From NCBI GenBank assembly GCA_045576735.1, contig JAZNGZ010000074.1:1-64000 (forward strand): DNA of 64,000 nucleotides. The letters are read 5' to 3'. Position 1 is the first letter of the stretch. Every line of letters starts with the position of its first letter. Source of the DNA: RGIG4079 sp045576735 (GTDB lineage Bacteria; Bacteroidota; Bacteroidia; Bacteroidales; Muribaculaceae). The translations under genes and the position numbers were made by a program. Positions 35,598-44,168 of this stretch are shown piece after piece. The notes under the pieces were generated by a model, which had not been told where the DNA came from, made no database searches, and saw only the letters and a list, made by a program, of their open reading frames with translations.

Positions 35598-37679
35598 ATG
35601 GCAAATTCACCATTAACAAATAAACCCAAACGACCAATATTTAAATTCAACCTCTTTTGGATGTACACTTTAATACTGTTATTCTTAGGAGGCATGTATT
35701 TTCTTAATAATGAAGGGAATACAATGGATAAAGAGGTCGGACTTAATGAATTTAAGAAATATATCACCGACAATAGCGGCATCATTAAAGTTACTATCAA
35801 AAAAGATGAGGAGGTTGTTGAAGGGGTGCTAAATGACACTCTAGCTACAAAAGTATTTGGAGAACAATATAACAAAAATAAGTCAAATAATGCAATAGCC
35901 AAAATACACACAAATTGTAGCGAAATAGCATTTCTTAATTTTTTAGAAGAATGTGAAAAGAATGAGAAAATTAAAATACCACCTTATAGCGTTGAATTAG
36001 AAAGCGGTTTTAGCAAAATTCTTTGGTCAATAGGTCCAATTATCTTATTAGTTGCATTTTGGATTTTCATGATGCGTCGCATGAATGGAGGTGGTGCCGG
36101 TGGTGCTGGAGGTATTTTCAATGTAGGAAAATCTAAAGCCCAAATATTCGACAAGGATAGTTCGGTTAAAGTAAACTTTAACGATGTAGCAGGATTGGCC
36201 GAAGCAAAAACCGAAATAGAAGAAATAGTTGAGTTCCTTAAAAATCCTAAACGTTACACCCAACTTGGAGGTAAAATACCCAAAGGAGCACTACTCGTTG
36301 GCCCTCCAGGAACAGGTAAAACACTTTTAGCCAAAGCTGTCGCAGGAGAAGCGAATGTTCCATTCTTCTATATGTCTGGTTCTGATTTTACTGAAATGTT
36401 TGTTGGTGTAGGAGCTTCGCGTGTGCGCGACCTATTCCGTCAAGCTAAAGAGAAAGCTCCATGTATAGTATTTATCGATGAGATTGATACAGTTGGGCGC
36501 GCCCGTGGCAAAAGTCCAAGCATGAGTTCTAATGATGAACGAGAAAACACTCTCAACCAATTACTTACAGAAATGGACGGATTTGGCACCAATAGCGGGG
36601 TTATTATCCTTGCTGCTACAAACCGTGCCGACATTCTTGATAAAGCATTATTACGAGCGGGGCGCTTTGACCGCCAAATATATGTAGAACTACCCGACTT
36701 AAATGACCGTGTAGCAATATTCAAAGTACACCTTCGCAACATCAAAATTGACTCTAGTGTTGATGTTGATTTGCTTGCTCGTCAAACACCCGGGTTCTCT
36801 GGAGCTGACATCGCAAACGTATGTAACGAAGCAGCTCTTATTGCAGCCCGACAAAACAAATCGGCAGTGGATCGACAAGACTTCATCGATGCAGTTGATC
36901 GTATCATTGGTGGGTTGGAAAAACGCTCTAAAATCACCACCGATGAAGAGAAAAAGGCTATTGCTATACATGAAGCAGGACATGCCACAGTATCATGGCA
37001 TCTACAATACGCCAACCCATTGATTAAGGTTACAATTGTGCCTCGTGGAAAAGCATTAGGTGCGGCATGGTACCTACCCGAAGAACGACAAATAACTCCA
37101 TCTCAAGCTATTCTCGATGATATTTGTTCACTTCTTGCCGGTAGAGCTGCCGAAGAATTATTTCTTGGCCATATTTCAACCGGTGCAGCCAACGACCTTG
37201 AACGAGTTACAAAACAAGCATATGCAATGGTCGTTTATTATGGCATGAGCGACAAACTCCCCAACATCAGTTATTACGATTCATCAGGACAAGAATATGG
37301 ACTAAATAAGCCTTTCAGTGATGACCGTGCAAGGATTATTGACGAGGAAGTGTCACGAATTATCGACGAACAATACAATCGCGCAAAAAAAATGCTCCAA
37401 GAATATGCTAAGGGGCATAAAGAACTAGCCGACATATTAATTAGTCGTGAGGTGATTTTTACTGAAGATGTTGAAAAGATTTTTGGCAAACGCCAATGGA
37501 CATCACGCACCGATGAGATACTTGCTGCAAAAGAAGCGGAAGTTAATGACATCTCTGAAACAGAGGAAAAATGTGATAATAGCACCGAATCCAACCTTAA
37601 TAATGAACAAACTAATGAGGCAGATAATTCCCCAAAGAATGACTATCCAGCCAATATGCCACCATTGCCTAAGCAATAA
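35598..37679 (+). CDS. ftsH: ATP-dependent zinc metalloprotease FtsH
   Basis: Membrane-anchored AAA+ protease for quality control of membrane and short-lived proteins. Two transmembrane helices (about 15-32 and 136-155) flank a periplasmic domain. The AAA module has Walker A GPPGTGKT with K241, Walker B IVFIDEIDTVGR and the second region of homology ATNRADILDKALLRAGRFDR. The protease site is HEAGH, with H458, E459 and H462. The C-terminal 40 residues are a Glu/Asn-rich tail. The length is 693 residues. It follows rsfS and ends at a hairpin terminator. Confidence 0.97.
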   Translation: MANSPLTNKPKRPIFKFNLFWMYTLILLFLGGMYFLNNEGNTMDKEVGLNEFKKYITDNSGIIKVTIKKDEEVVEGVLNDTLATKVFGEQYNKNKSNNAIAKIHTNCSEIAFLNFLEECEKNEKIKIPPYSVELESGFSKILWSIGPIILLVAFWIFMMRRMNGGGAGGAGGIFNVGKSKAQIFDKDSSVKVNFNDVAGLAEAKTEIEEIVEFLKNPKRYTQLGGKIPKGALLVGPPGTGKTLLAKAVAGEANVPFFYMSGSDFTEMFVGVGASRVRDLFRQAKEKAPCIVFIDEIDTVGRARGKSPSMSSNDERENTLNQLLTEMDGFGTNSGVIILAATNRADILDKALLRAGRFDRQIYVELPDLNDRVAIFKVHLRNIKIDSSVDVDLLARQTPGFSGADIANVCNEAALIAARQNKSAVDRQDFIDAVDRIIGGLEKRSKITTDEEKKAIAIHEAGHATVSWHLQYANPLIKVTIVPRGKALGAAWYLPEERQITPSQAILDDICSLLAGRAAEELFLGHISTGAANDLERVTKQAYAMVVYYGMSDKLPNISYYDSSGQEYGLNKPFSDDRARIIDEEVSRIIDEQYNRAKKMLQEYAKGHKELADILISREVIFTEDVEKIFGKRQWTSRTDEILAAKEAEVNDISETEEKCDNSTESNLNNEQTNEADNSPKNDYPANMPPLPKQ

Positions 37680-37700
37680 ATAATTATGCAAAAAATACTG

Positions 37701-37740
37701 AAAAGCTGTGCTATTTTACCAAAAGCATAGCTTTTCTATT
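37701..37740 (+). terminator. Terminator of rsfS-ftsH
   Basis: A 12-bp stem, AAAAGCTGTGCT with AGCATAGCTTTT (one G-T pair), followed by a T-rich stretch. Confidence 0.75.
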
Positions 37741-37769
37741 TGATTGGTTTAAGTAAATTATTACCTTTG
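37740..37769 (+). promoter_or_regulatory. Promoter of the BamA-like barrel gene
   Basis: TTG at 37740-37742, a 19-base spacer and TACCTTTG at 37762-37769. It lies 20 bases before the ATG at 37790. Confidence 0.7.
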
Positions 37770-37789
37770 CACCGTTTTTTTAATTTAAC

Positions 37790-39070
37790 ATGCTTTTTAA
37801 GAGATTTATACTTACGATTCTACTCTTTTCAGTTTTCTCCCAAATGAATATATTTTCAACTGAGAGAGTTGATTCAATTCGCTCTAATCACGAAGTGATA
37901 CAAGGGGCATTCTATGTAAAACCTGCACCACTCCCATTTGAAGAAGAGAAATCGCCAACTGAATTTCCCGACTCTCTCGGCTTTCTAAGTAAAGCTCCTG
38001 ATTGGGCAAAAAAATACATCAATTCATTGATGAAAGGAAATGTAGATCGCACTCACGAGAAGAAATTCGATGTCGGGTTTGGCGTTGTCCCCTCTTATAC
38101 TCGCGAAGCCGGTTTTGGAATAGGTGGAGCTATGACAGGGCTCTATCGTGTTAATCGCAATGATTCAACAATGCAACCTTCTGACTTCTTTGCTTCGCTA
38201 AACGCCTCATACAACGGATTCTTCGTGTTAACAATGAAAGGGAATCATTTATTTCCCGACCATAGGTCAAGGTTGACTTATAAAGCCGAATTGTATCGTA
38301 AACGTCTTGATTTTTGGGGCATCACAGCAGAAGAGACTGCGAGAAATCCTAAATCACAATATGACCGTCGACAAATCGACTTTCAAGCAGAATATATATA
38401 TAAGGTTAATCGCAACTTTTATGCAGGTTTTCAGGCACGAACAGATTATACCGATGCTATCAACGTAAGAAATCCGGAATATTTACTTGGCGATAGAAAT
38501 CAATACTTTGTTACAGGCTTAGGGCTATCATTTGAATATGATACACGCGACAATCTTGTCACCCCTACAAGAGGGATACATTTAGCCTATAAACCCATGA
38601 TTTATCCTCAATTTGCAGGTAATGCGCACACTACTTTTCACAGCCATAACTTTATCGCTAACGGATATTTTAAGATGTGGAAAGGATCGGTATTAGCAAT
38701 AGACTGGTACGCAAAAATTAATAGTGATAATACCCCATGGACTATGCGCGAGATGATTGCTTCTGATGGAATTCGTATGCGAGGATATTATATGGGGTCA
38801 ACAATCGACAATAACCAAATCACCTCTCAAATTGAATATCGTCAACGAGTATGGAAGCGATTAGGCTTTGTTGTATGGGGTGGCGGAGCAACATTATTTT
38901 CATTCTCCGACATTGAAAACATTCGCGACTCTTATAACAAACCCGAATGGCTTTATAATTATGGAGTAGGCTTGCGTTTCGAATTTAAACACAACGTTAA
39001 TATCCGTATTGATTACGGATTTGGCAAACACACATCGGGACTTCTATTTGCAATCGGAGAAGCGTTCTAA
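37790..39070 (+). CDS. BamA/TamA-like outer membrane beta-barrel protein
   Basis: Outer membrane protein of the Omp85-like surface-antigen type, 426 residues. Signal peptide about 1-24. A short region without visible POTRA repeats leads into the barrel at about residue 85 (FDVGFGVVPSYTREAGFGIGGAMTG). Typical barrel motifs are LSFEYDTRDNLVTPTRGIHLAY and GIRMRGYYMGSTIDNNQITSQIEYRQRVW, the latter resembling the conserved VRGF loop of BamA. It ends LLFAIGEAF with a terminal Phe. With no POTRA repeats it is unlikely to be the essential BamA. A role in export or as a channel is inferred. Confidence 0.8.
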   Translation: MLFKRFILTILLFSVFSQMNIFSTERVDSIRSNHEVIQGAFYVKPAPLPFEEEKSPTEFPDSLGFLSKAPDWAKKYINSLMKGNVDRTHEKKFDVGFGVVPSYTREAGFGIGGAMTGLYRVNRNDSTMQPSDFFASLNASYNGFFVLTMKGNHLFPDHRSRLTYKAELYRKRLDFWGITAEETARNPKSQYDRRQIDFQAEYIYKVNRNFYAGFQARTDYTDAINVRNPEYLLGDRNQYFVTGLGLSFEYDTRDNLVTPTRGIHLAYKPMIYPQFAGNAHTTFHSHNFIANGYFKMWKGSVLAIDWYAKINSDNTPWTMREMIASDGIRMRGYYMGSTIDNNQITSQIEYRQRVWKRLGFVVWGGGATLFSFSDIENIRDSYNKPEWLYNYGVGLRFEFKHNVNIRIDYGFGKHTSGLLFAIGEAF

Positions 39071-39077
39071 ACATAAA

Positions 39078-39115
39078 AAACTCGTGAACCAATATAATTC
39101 ACGAGTTTCATTATT
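39078..39115. terminator. Bidirectional terminator between the barrel gene and bcp
   Basis: An 11-bp stem, AAACTCGTGAA with TTCACGAGTTT, around a 9-base loop, flanked by A and T runs. Confidence 0.8.
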
Positions 39116-39122
39116 TTATAAA

Positions 39123-39581
39123 TTATTTTATCTCATTCAGAATTTGATTGGCAGCATCTTTAGTGTTAACCTTTTTAATAATATGAGTAATTACTCCATT
39201 TTCATCCGCAACAAATGTTGTTCGCATAGTTCCCATATATACTCTGCCACACATTTTCTTTTCTTGCCACACTCCAAATGCTTGATTTAAACTTAAATCA
39301 GTATCTGCAATTAACGTAAAAGGCAATGAATATTTATCGGCAAATTTGCGATGAGAAGCAACACTATCTTTACTTACTCCTATTACTTCAAAGCCGGCTT
39401 TTTGCAATTCTACATACCCCCTACTAAAGCTACATGCTTCGGCAGTACAACCGGGAGTGTTATCTTTGGGATAGAAATATAATACTACTTTTTTACCTAC
39501 TAATTGAGATGCCGTTATTTGATTACCGTCAGCATCAACCCCAAGAATTTCGGGCAATTTATCACCTATTTTCAATGCCAT
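39123..39581 (-). CDS. bcp: Thioredoxin-dependent thiol peroxidase (Bcp/PrxQ)
   Basis: Peroxiredoxin of the PrxQ type that removes hydrogen peroxide and organic peroxides using thioredoxin. The peroxidatic Cys is C45 in the motif PKDNTPGCTAEAC, and the resolving Cys is C50, five residues later, as in atypical two-Cys members. The thioredoxin fold continues with VIGVSKDSVASHRKFADKYSLPFTLIAD. The length is 152 residues. A possible -7 box (CAAAAATA, 39603-39610) sits upstream. Confidence 0.95.
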   Translation of the reverse strand: MALKIGDKLPEILGVDADGNQITASQLVGKKVVLYFYPKDNTPGCTAEACSFSRGYVELQKAGFEVIGVSKDSVASHRKFADKYSLPFTLIADTDLSLNQAFGVWQEKKMCGRVYMGTMRTTFVADENGVITHIIKKVNTKDAANQILNEIK

Positions 39582-39602
39582 AATATTTAATTTTAGTTTT
39601 TA

Positions 39603-39610
39603 CAAAAATA
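39603..39610 (-). promoter_or_regulatory. -7 box of bcp
   Basis: CAAAAATA on the plus strand is TATTTTTG on the minus strand, 21 bases before the start. Confidence 0.45.
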
Positions 39611-39719
39611 AGAATTCTCATTATTTATTTAATTATCGATTTCGTTAAAATAAATAAACAATCAATTACTTAATTCATCTACAAAATTATAGGAATAATC
39701 CACAATCACGCCCCAAATC

Positions 39720-39750
39720 TTGCATATTTGAATATTTTTTGCAAACTTTG
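39720..39750 (+). promoter_or_regulatory. Probable promoter of the exported-protein island
   Basis: TTG at 39720-39722, a 20-base spacer and AAACTTTG at 39743-39750 (one base off TAnnTTTG). It leaves a leader of about 100 bases before the ATG at 39856. Confidence 0.5.
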
Positions 39751-39855
39751 CACACGATTTTACACATAGTACAAATATGTTAGCTATTTATAACCAAAAT
39801 TTAGCCAACCTATACATTTGAAATAATTTTAATTAATATTAATAAATTTCATCTT

Positions 39856-41742
39856 ATGAGAAAACTTTACTCATTTTTTATGATGGCAGTAATGGCTATT
39901 GCAATGTCATTCACTGCTAAAGCCGACATCACAGTTACTTTGAAGGTTGATGACGCAACTCGTTTAACAGCGTATTATCAATACACTGATCCTGTGACAT
40001 GGAGCTATAACGAAGAAACTATCGACTTAACTCAATGTGTAGGAGATGGTGGCACATTTACTATTCCTGCCAGCTATGGCTATGTGTATATAAACGCAAC
40101 CGATGGCAATACTATCACATCAGCGATAAACGAAACAGATGGAAGCACTGCCGGCACAGGCAGCAGCACATCTTTCTATTTGTATGGCGATGCAGTCCTT
40201 TCTGTAACATCTGCTGATCTTGAATCAACTCGCACTGCAAGTTGCACAGTAAATGTTGACGATGCGTCAAAAGTAATTTTGTCATACTATTCAGGAGCTG
40301 CTATAACTCTTGAAAATGGGGCTAATACTATTAAATTCAACCCTAATGGAGAGTCACCTTTCCAAATTCAACACATGAACTATGGCGAGGTATTATATTC
40401 TGTAAAACTTAATGGTGAGAACCAAGCCGATTCATACGGACGCTATCAAGTAAACGTAGCTGATGGCGACATCCTCGACATAAATGCAAACTTCCCTGAT
40501 GAGCCTACTAAAGTGACCTTCTCATACGGAGAAAATGAAGCTGAGGTATTGGGTTGTATCAGCGTAAAAGTTGACGGTGTTGCAGTTGAAGACTTTGACG
40601 GCAAAACATTGGAAGCTAAATTAGGTCAAAAAATCACTATTGAAGGGAATACTAATCTTTACAACTTCAATTATGCTATCGACGTAGATGGTTCAAGCAC
40701 CTATTTCAGTGGCAACTATGAGTTCACTGCAACAAAGAGTGAATACGCCATTACTATTAATGCAACAAAATATACAACATACAACGTGTATGCAAAAGTT
40801 GATGACATCAACCAAATTTCAATCTACCCAGGTAACTCAAATACACCTATAACACTTTTGGAAGATGGATATACCGCTATTGAATTGACATCTAATAGTA
40901 ATTACATTAATATAATGCCTGCAACCGACTGTTATGTGAAATCTGTTTTATTGAATGGCTCAGAATATGGTTCAAACTATGGCACATCAAGTGTATCGGT
41001 GCGTAGCTTGAATGAAAACGACACTATCATTATTTCTTCAGGAAAAATAGTTCGCGATATGACTGCTTCTATTTGGGTTGATGACCTCACGGCAGCTATG
41101 TATGGGTATAGTGTATATCGCTACTCCGATCGTCAAAACGTATCATTGATTTCAAACGAAACAGTTTCTTTCAACTTTGGTGAAACCGACAATCCTTATT
41201 ATATGTCATTCTACCAACCAACATATTGCAACATTTTCTTAAATGGTATATATCAAGTTCCTCAATATGAAGGTTCAACCAGCTACTATGTAACATTTGC
41301 GAATGGCGACCAAGCAAAGGTTTATCTTGCAAGTGAGCCTGAAAAATATGCTGTTACATTTACACAAGAGGTTGAAGGCGCTGTAACATCAGTTTCTACT
41401 GATGGTCAAGAATATGCAAATTGGGCTGCCGGTTTTACTGCATTGTGCGGAACAAAAGTTTCAGTAGCTGTTGATAGCGAAAAAGCACAAGTTAATGTTG
41501 ATGGTGAAAAAGTAGAAGCTGATGAAAATGGCAACTATGTTATTGAAATTACCAAAGACACCAACATTGCAATAAGCAATGCGTCGGGGGTTGAAGGTGT
41601 TGCAATTGCACCTAGCAATATTAACAATAACGTTTACAACATGCAAGGCATACTTATTATCAAAAATGCCTCTGCCGAACAAATCAAGAATCTTCCCGCA
41701 GGATTATATATAATAAACGGCAAAAAGGTTGTTCGTAAATAA
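39856..41742 (+). CDS. Secreted repeat protein with T9SS-like C-terminal domain
   Basis: Unknown function, 628 residues. Signal peptide 1-23 (ends TAKA). The body holds at least four loosely repeated beta-rich segments of about 90-100 residues. Each opens with a strand pair such as ITVTLKVDDATRLTAYYQY, CTVNVDDASKVILSYYSG, YNVYAKVDDINQISIYPG or ASIWVDDLTAAMYGYSVYR. The last 50 residues (VEGVAIAPSNIN, VYNMQGILIIKNASAEQ, LPAGLYIINGKKVVRK) match the short C-terminal domain found on many exported Bacteroidales proteins and thought to be a T9SS sorting signal. The repeats suggest an adhesin or scaffold. It is the first gene of the exported island. Confidence 0.72.
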   Translation: MRKLYSFFMMAVMAIAMSFTAKADITVTLKVDDATRLTAYYQYTDPVTWSYNEETIDLTQCVGDGGTFTIPASYGYVYINATDGNTITSAINETDGSTAGTGSSTSFYLYGDAVLSVTSADLESTRTASCTVNVDDASKVILSYYSGAAITLENGANTIKFNPNGESPFQIQHMNYGEVLYSVKLNGENQADSYGRYQVNVADGDILDINANFPDEPTKVTFSYGENEAEVLGCISVKVDGVAVEDFDGKTLEAKLGQKITIEGNTNLYNFNYAIDVDGSSTYFSGNYEFTATKSEYAITINATKYTTYNVYAKVDDINQISIYPGNSNTPITLLEDGYTAIELTSNSNYINIMPATDCYVKSVLLNGSEYGSNYGTSSVSVRSLNENDTIIISSGKIVRDMTASIWVDDLTAAMYGYSVYRYSDRQNVSLISNETVSFNFGETDNPYYMSFYQPTYCNIFLNGIYQVPQYEGSTSYYVTFANGDQAKVYLASEPEKYAVTFTQEVEGAVTSVSTDGQEYANWAAGFTALCGTKVSVAVDSEKAQVNVDGEKVEADENGNYVIEITKDTNIAISNASGVEGVAIAPSNINNNVYNMQGILIIKNASAEQIKNLPAGLYIINGKKVVRK

Positions 41743-41761
41743 TCTATAAATCCCACTAATA

Positions 41762-41815
41762 CACAAATAGAGGTTATACCCATGTTAAATTGGGTGTCAC
41801 CTCTATTTGTGGTAT
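41762..41815 (+). terminator. Hairpin between the repeat protein and subtilase genes
   Basis: A 13-bp stem, CACAAATAGAGGT with ACCTCTATTTGTG, has an inner ACCC/GGGT stem. Only a weak T run follows, so it could also be a processing or attenuation site. Confidence 0.6.
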
Positions 41816-41854
41816 AAAAACTCAATTCTATTTTTTTATTAACTCATCAAGATT

Positions 41855-44143
41855 ATGAGAAAAATTTCTTTAAGTTTATTAATTTTAGGCATCGCCTTTT
41901 CGGGTGTAGCTCAAGGAAATCTTGATTTACGCAATCGAGCAACTTTGCGACAATATCAATCTGAAAATATCCCCACTCATGATGTTTATACAAAAGCATT
42001 ACAAAGTCTAAATATTCCCACTTCACATATTACCGGATTGATAACACTCGCTGAGGGAGCTACTATTGAAGACCTCGAAGCTGAAGGTATAAATGTGGTT
42101 CGTGTGCGTGGTGATATTGCGTTGGTATCAATGCCAATAACTGAAGTTGAACGAATTTCTTCGCTCAAACAAATAAAGACGTTACAACTCTCTCGCAAAA
42201 TTCTCCCTAAAATGGATAAAGTGCGCAGCGCAATGGGAGTAGATAAGATTTATGCCGGGACTGATTTGCCTAAAGCATATACCGGAAAAGGTGTTGTTGC
42301 CGGATTGGTTGATGCCGGATTAGATCCTAATCATGTAAACTTCAGAAATGCCGATGGCACTTCACGCATTCAACAACTTTCACACATTTATGCGACAACT
42401 ACAACAAGTAGTGGATATGACGTAAAAACTTATACCGCCGACCAAATTTCTAAATTTAAAACCGACGATGAAACCACATTCCATGGTTCTCACACGCTTG
42501 GAATTATGGCAGGAAGCTATCGTGACACTCTCACTGTAGCAAAAGGTACAAGCCAACTCAGCGCAAAAGTTGAGACCGACAACAATCCATTTTATGGTGT
42601 TGCTTACGAATCGGATATTGCCGTATCTTGTGGAACTCTCAACGACATGTTAATTGCATTAGGAATTGAAGGCATTCTTGACTATTCATACAACAATAAC
42701 AAACCTGCCGTTATCAATCTTTCACTTGGCAGTAACGTCGGTGCTCATGATGGAACAGAAGTTATGAGTCAATATCTTGATTTGGCTGGGAAAGAAGCTA
42801 TAATATGTGTGGCTGCCGGTAATGAAGGAGAACTCCCTATTGCGCTCAACCAAACATTCAGCCAAGAAGATACTGAATTGAAGTCATTCATTAAGCCTAC
42901 ATATAGCCAAGTCCCTACTTCGGGAGGTACATATTACAACTTAAGATATGACCAACTTTATATTTATAGCAACGACTCAACTGAGTTTACTGTAAAACTT
43001 ATTGCATACAATAAATCTCGTGGCACAATCACATTCCAACATGCTATCACTTCAAACATGAATGGTAGCGCAGTTTATTACGCATCTCCTAATTATGCTC
43101 AAGATGGAGACTTGACAAACGCCAACTTCAACCGCGCCTTTGACGGATATGTGGGTATGGGTTCTATGATTGATGAAAACAACGGAAGATACTACGTTTT
43201 AATCGATTATTTTATTTCTGACAACCAAGCGACAAATGCTAATGGCAACTATATACTTGGCTTTATTGTAGAAGGTAAAGATGGACAACGCATCGATTGT
43301 TTCTGTAGTGGATTGTATTCTTCTATGAACGGATATGGCATCGAAGATTGGGATAATGGTAGCACCAACGGCTCTATCAGCGATATGGCTTGTGCTAAAA
43401 ATATACTTGTTGTTGGTTCTTATAATACACGTAACACTTGGGTATCTCTCGACGGAAACCCATATAACTATCCCGGACAATATACTCCCGGATATATCTC
43501 AAGTTTCTCGTCTTATGGCACTTTGATTGATGGTCGCAACTTGCCACATGTGTGCGCTCCGGGGGCAACCACAATTTCTTCAACAAACTCATATTATATC
43601 GAAAAGTACCAATTACCCGCAAGCGCATTGCAAGCTCAATTAATCGAAAACAATCGCAAAAACTATTGGCACCAACAAGTGGGCACATCAATGGCTACAC
43701 CTGCTGTTGCCGGTGCTATCGCTCTATGGCTTGAAGTCGACCCTACATTGACAATCGACGAAGTTAAAGAGATTGCAATGTCAACAGCCGTAAAAGATAA
43801 ATATGTCGAAGCCGGGGACTCTGTGCAATGGGGCGCCGGTAAATTTGATGCATATGCCGGATTAAAAGAAGTGATTCGCAGAACCGAAAATGATGGCGTT
43901 GAAGGCATTGTTACCGATAAAAATTCTCGATTGATGATAAAATCTATCGGCGAGCGTCAATTAGAAGTGTTCCTTGGTGGAGCGAATGAGATGAACGTGA
44001 CAATTTACAACATCTCCGGACAGCCCGTATTAACTCAATCATGTGAGGGGGACGAAATTATGATTGATGCTTCCGACATCGAAACCGGTGTATATGTCGT
44101 CAACGTAAATGGTGTTCACAATCAACGTGTGCTAATTAAATAA
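41855..44143 (+). CDS. Secreted subtilisin-like serine protease (S8) with T9SS-type tail
   Basis: Exported peptidase of family S8, 762 residues. Signal peptide 1-19 (ends VAQ). A propeptide-like region at 45-115 contains an I9-like inhibitor pattern (IPTSHITGLITLAEGATIEDLEAEGINVVRVRGDIALVSMP). The catalytic triad is D153 (VAGLVDAGLD), H210 (HGSHTLGIMAG) and S612 (GTSMATPAVAGAIALW). An insertion of about 200 residues lies between the His and Ser regions. The final 75 residues (LMIKSIGERQLEVFLGG, YNISGQPVLTQS, GVYVVNVNGVHNQRVLIK) are a classic T9SS type A sorting domain. It may mature neighbouring surface proteins or digest host protein. Confidence 0.9.
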   Translation: MRKISLSLLILGIAFSGVAQGNLDLRNRATLRQYQSENIPTHDVYTKALQSLNIPTSHITGLITLAEGATIEDLEAEGINVVRVRGDIALVSMPITEVERISSLKQIKTLQLSRKILPKMDKVRSAMGVDKIYAGTDLPKAYTGKGVVAGLVDAGLDPNHVNFRNADGTSRIQQLSHIYATTTTSSGYDVKTYTADQISKFKTDDETTFHGSHTLGIMAGSYRDTLTVAKGTSQLSAKVETDNNPFYGVAYESDIAVSCGTLNDMLIALGIEGILDYSYNNNKPAVINLSLGSNVGAHDGTEVMSQYLDLAGKEAIICVAAGNEGELPIALNQTFSQEDTELKSFIKPTYSQVPTSGGTYYNLRYDQLYIYSNDSTEFTVKLIAYNKSRGTITFQHAITSNMNGSAVYYASPNYAQDGDLTNANFNRAFDGYVGMGSMIDENNGRYYVLIDYFISDNQATNANGNYILGFIVEGKDGQRIDCFCSGLYSSMNGYGIEDWDNGSTNGSISDMACAKNILVVGSYNTRNTWVSLDGNPYNYPGQYTPGYISSFSSYGTLIDGRNLPHVCAPGATTISSTNSYYIEKYQLPASALQAQLIENNRKNYWHQQVGTSMATPAVAGAIALWLEVDPTLTIDEVKEIAMSTAVKDKYVEAGDSVQWGAGKFDAYAGLKEVIRRTENDGVEGIVTDKNSRLMIKSIGERQLEVFLGGANEMNVTIYNISGQPVLTQSCEGDEIMIDASDIETGVYVVNVNGVHNQRVLIK

Positions 44144-44168
44144 TTTCTAATATTTACAACTCAAATTA

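Noticed and set aside
37790..39070. Essential BamA
   Set aside because: No POTRA repeats precede the barrel and the protein is only 426 residues, so it is called BamA/TamA-like only.
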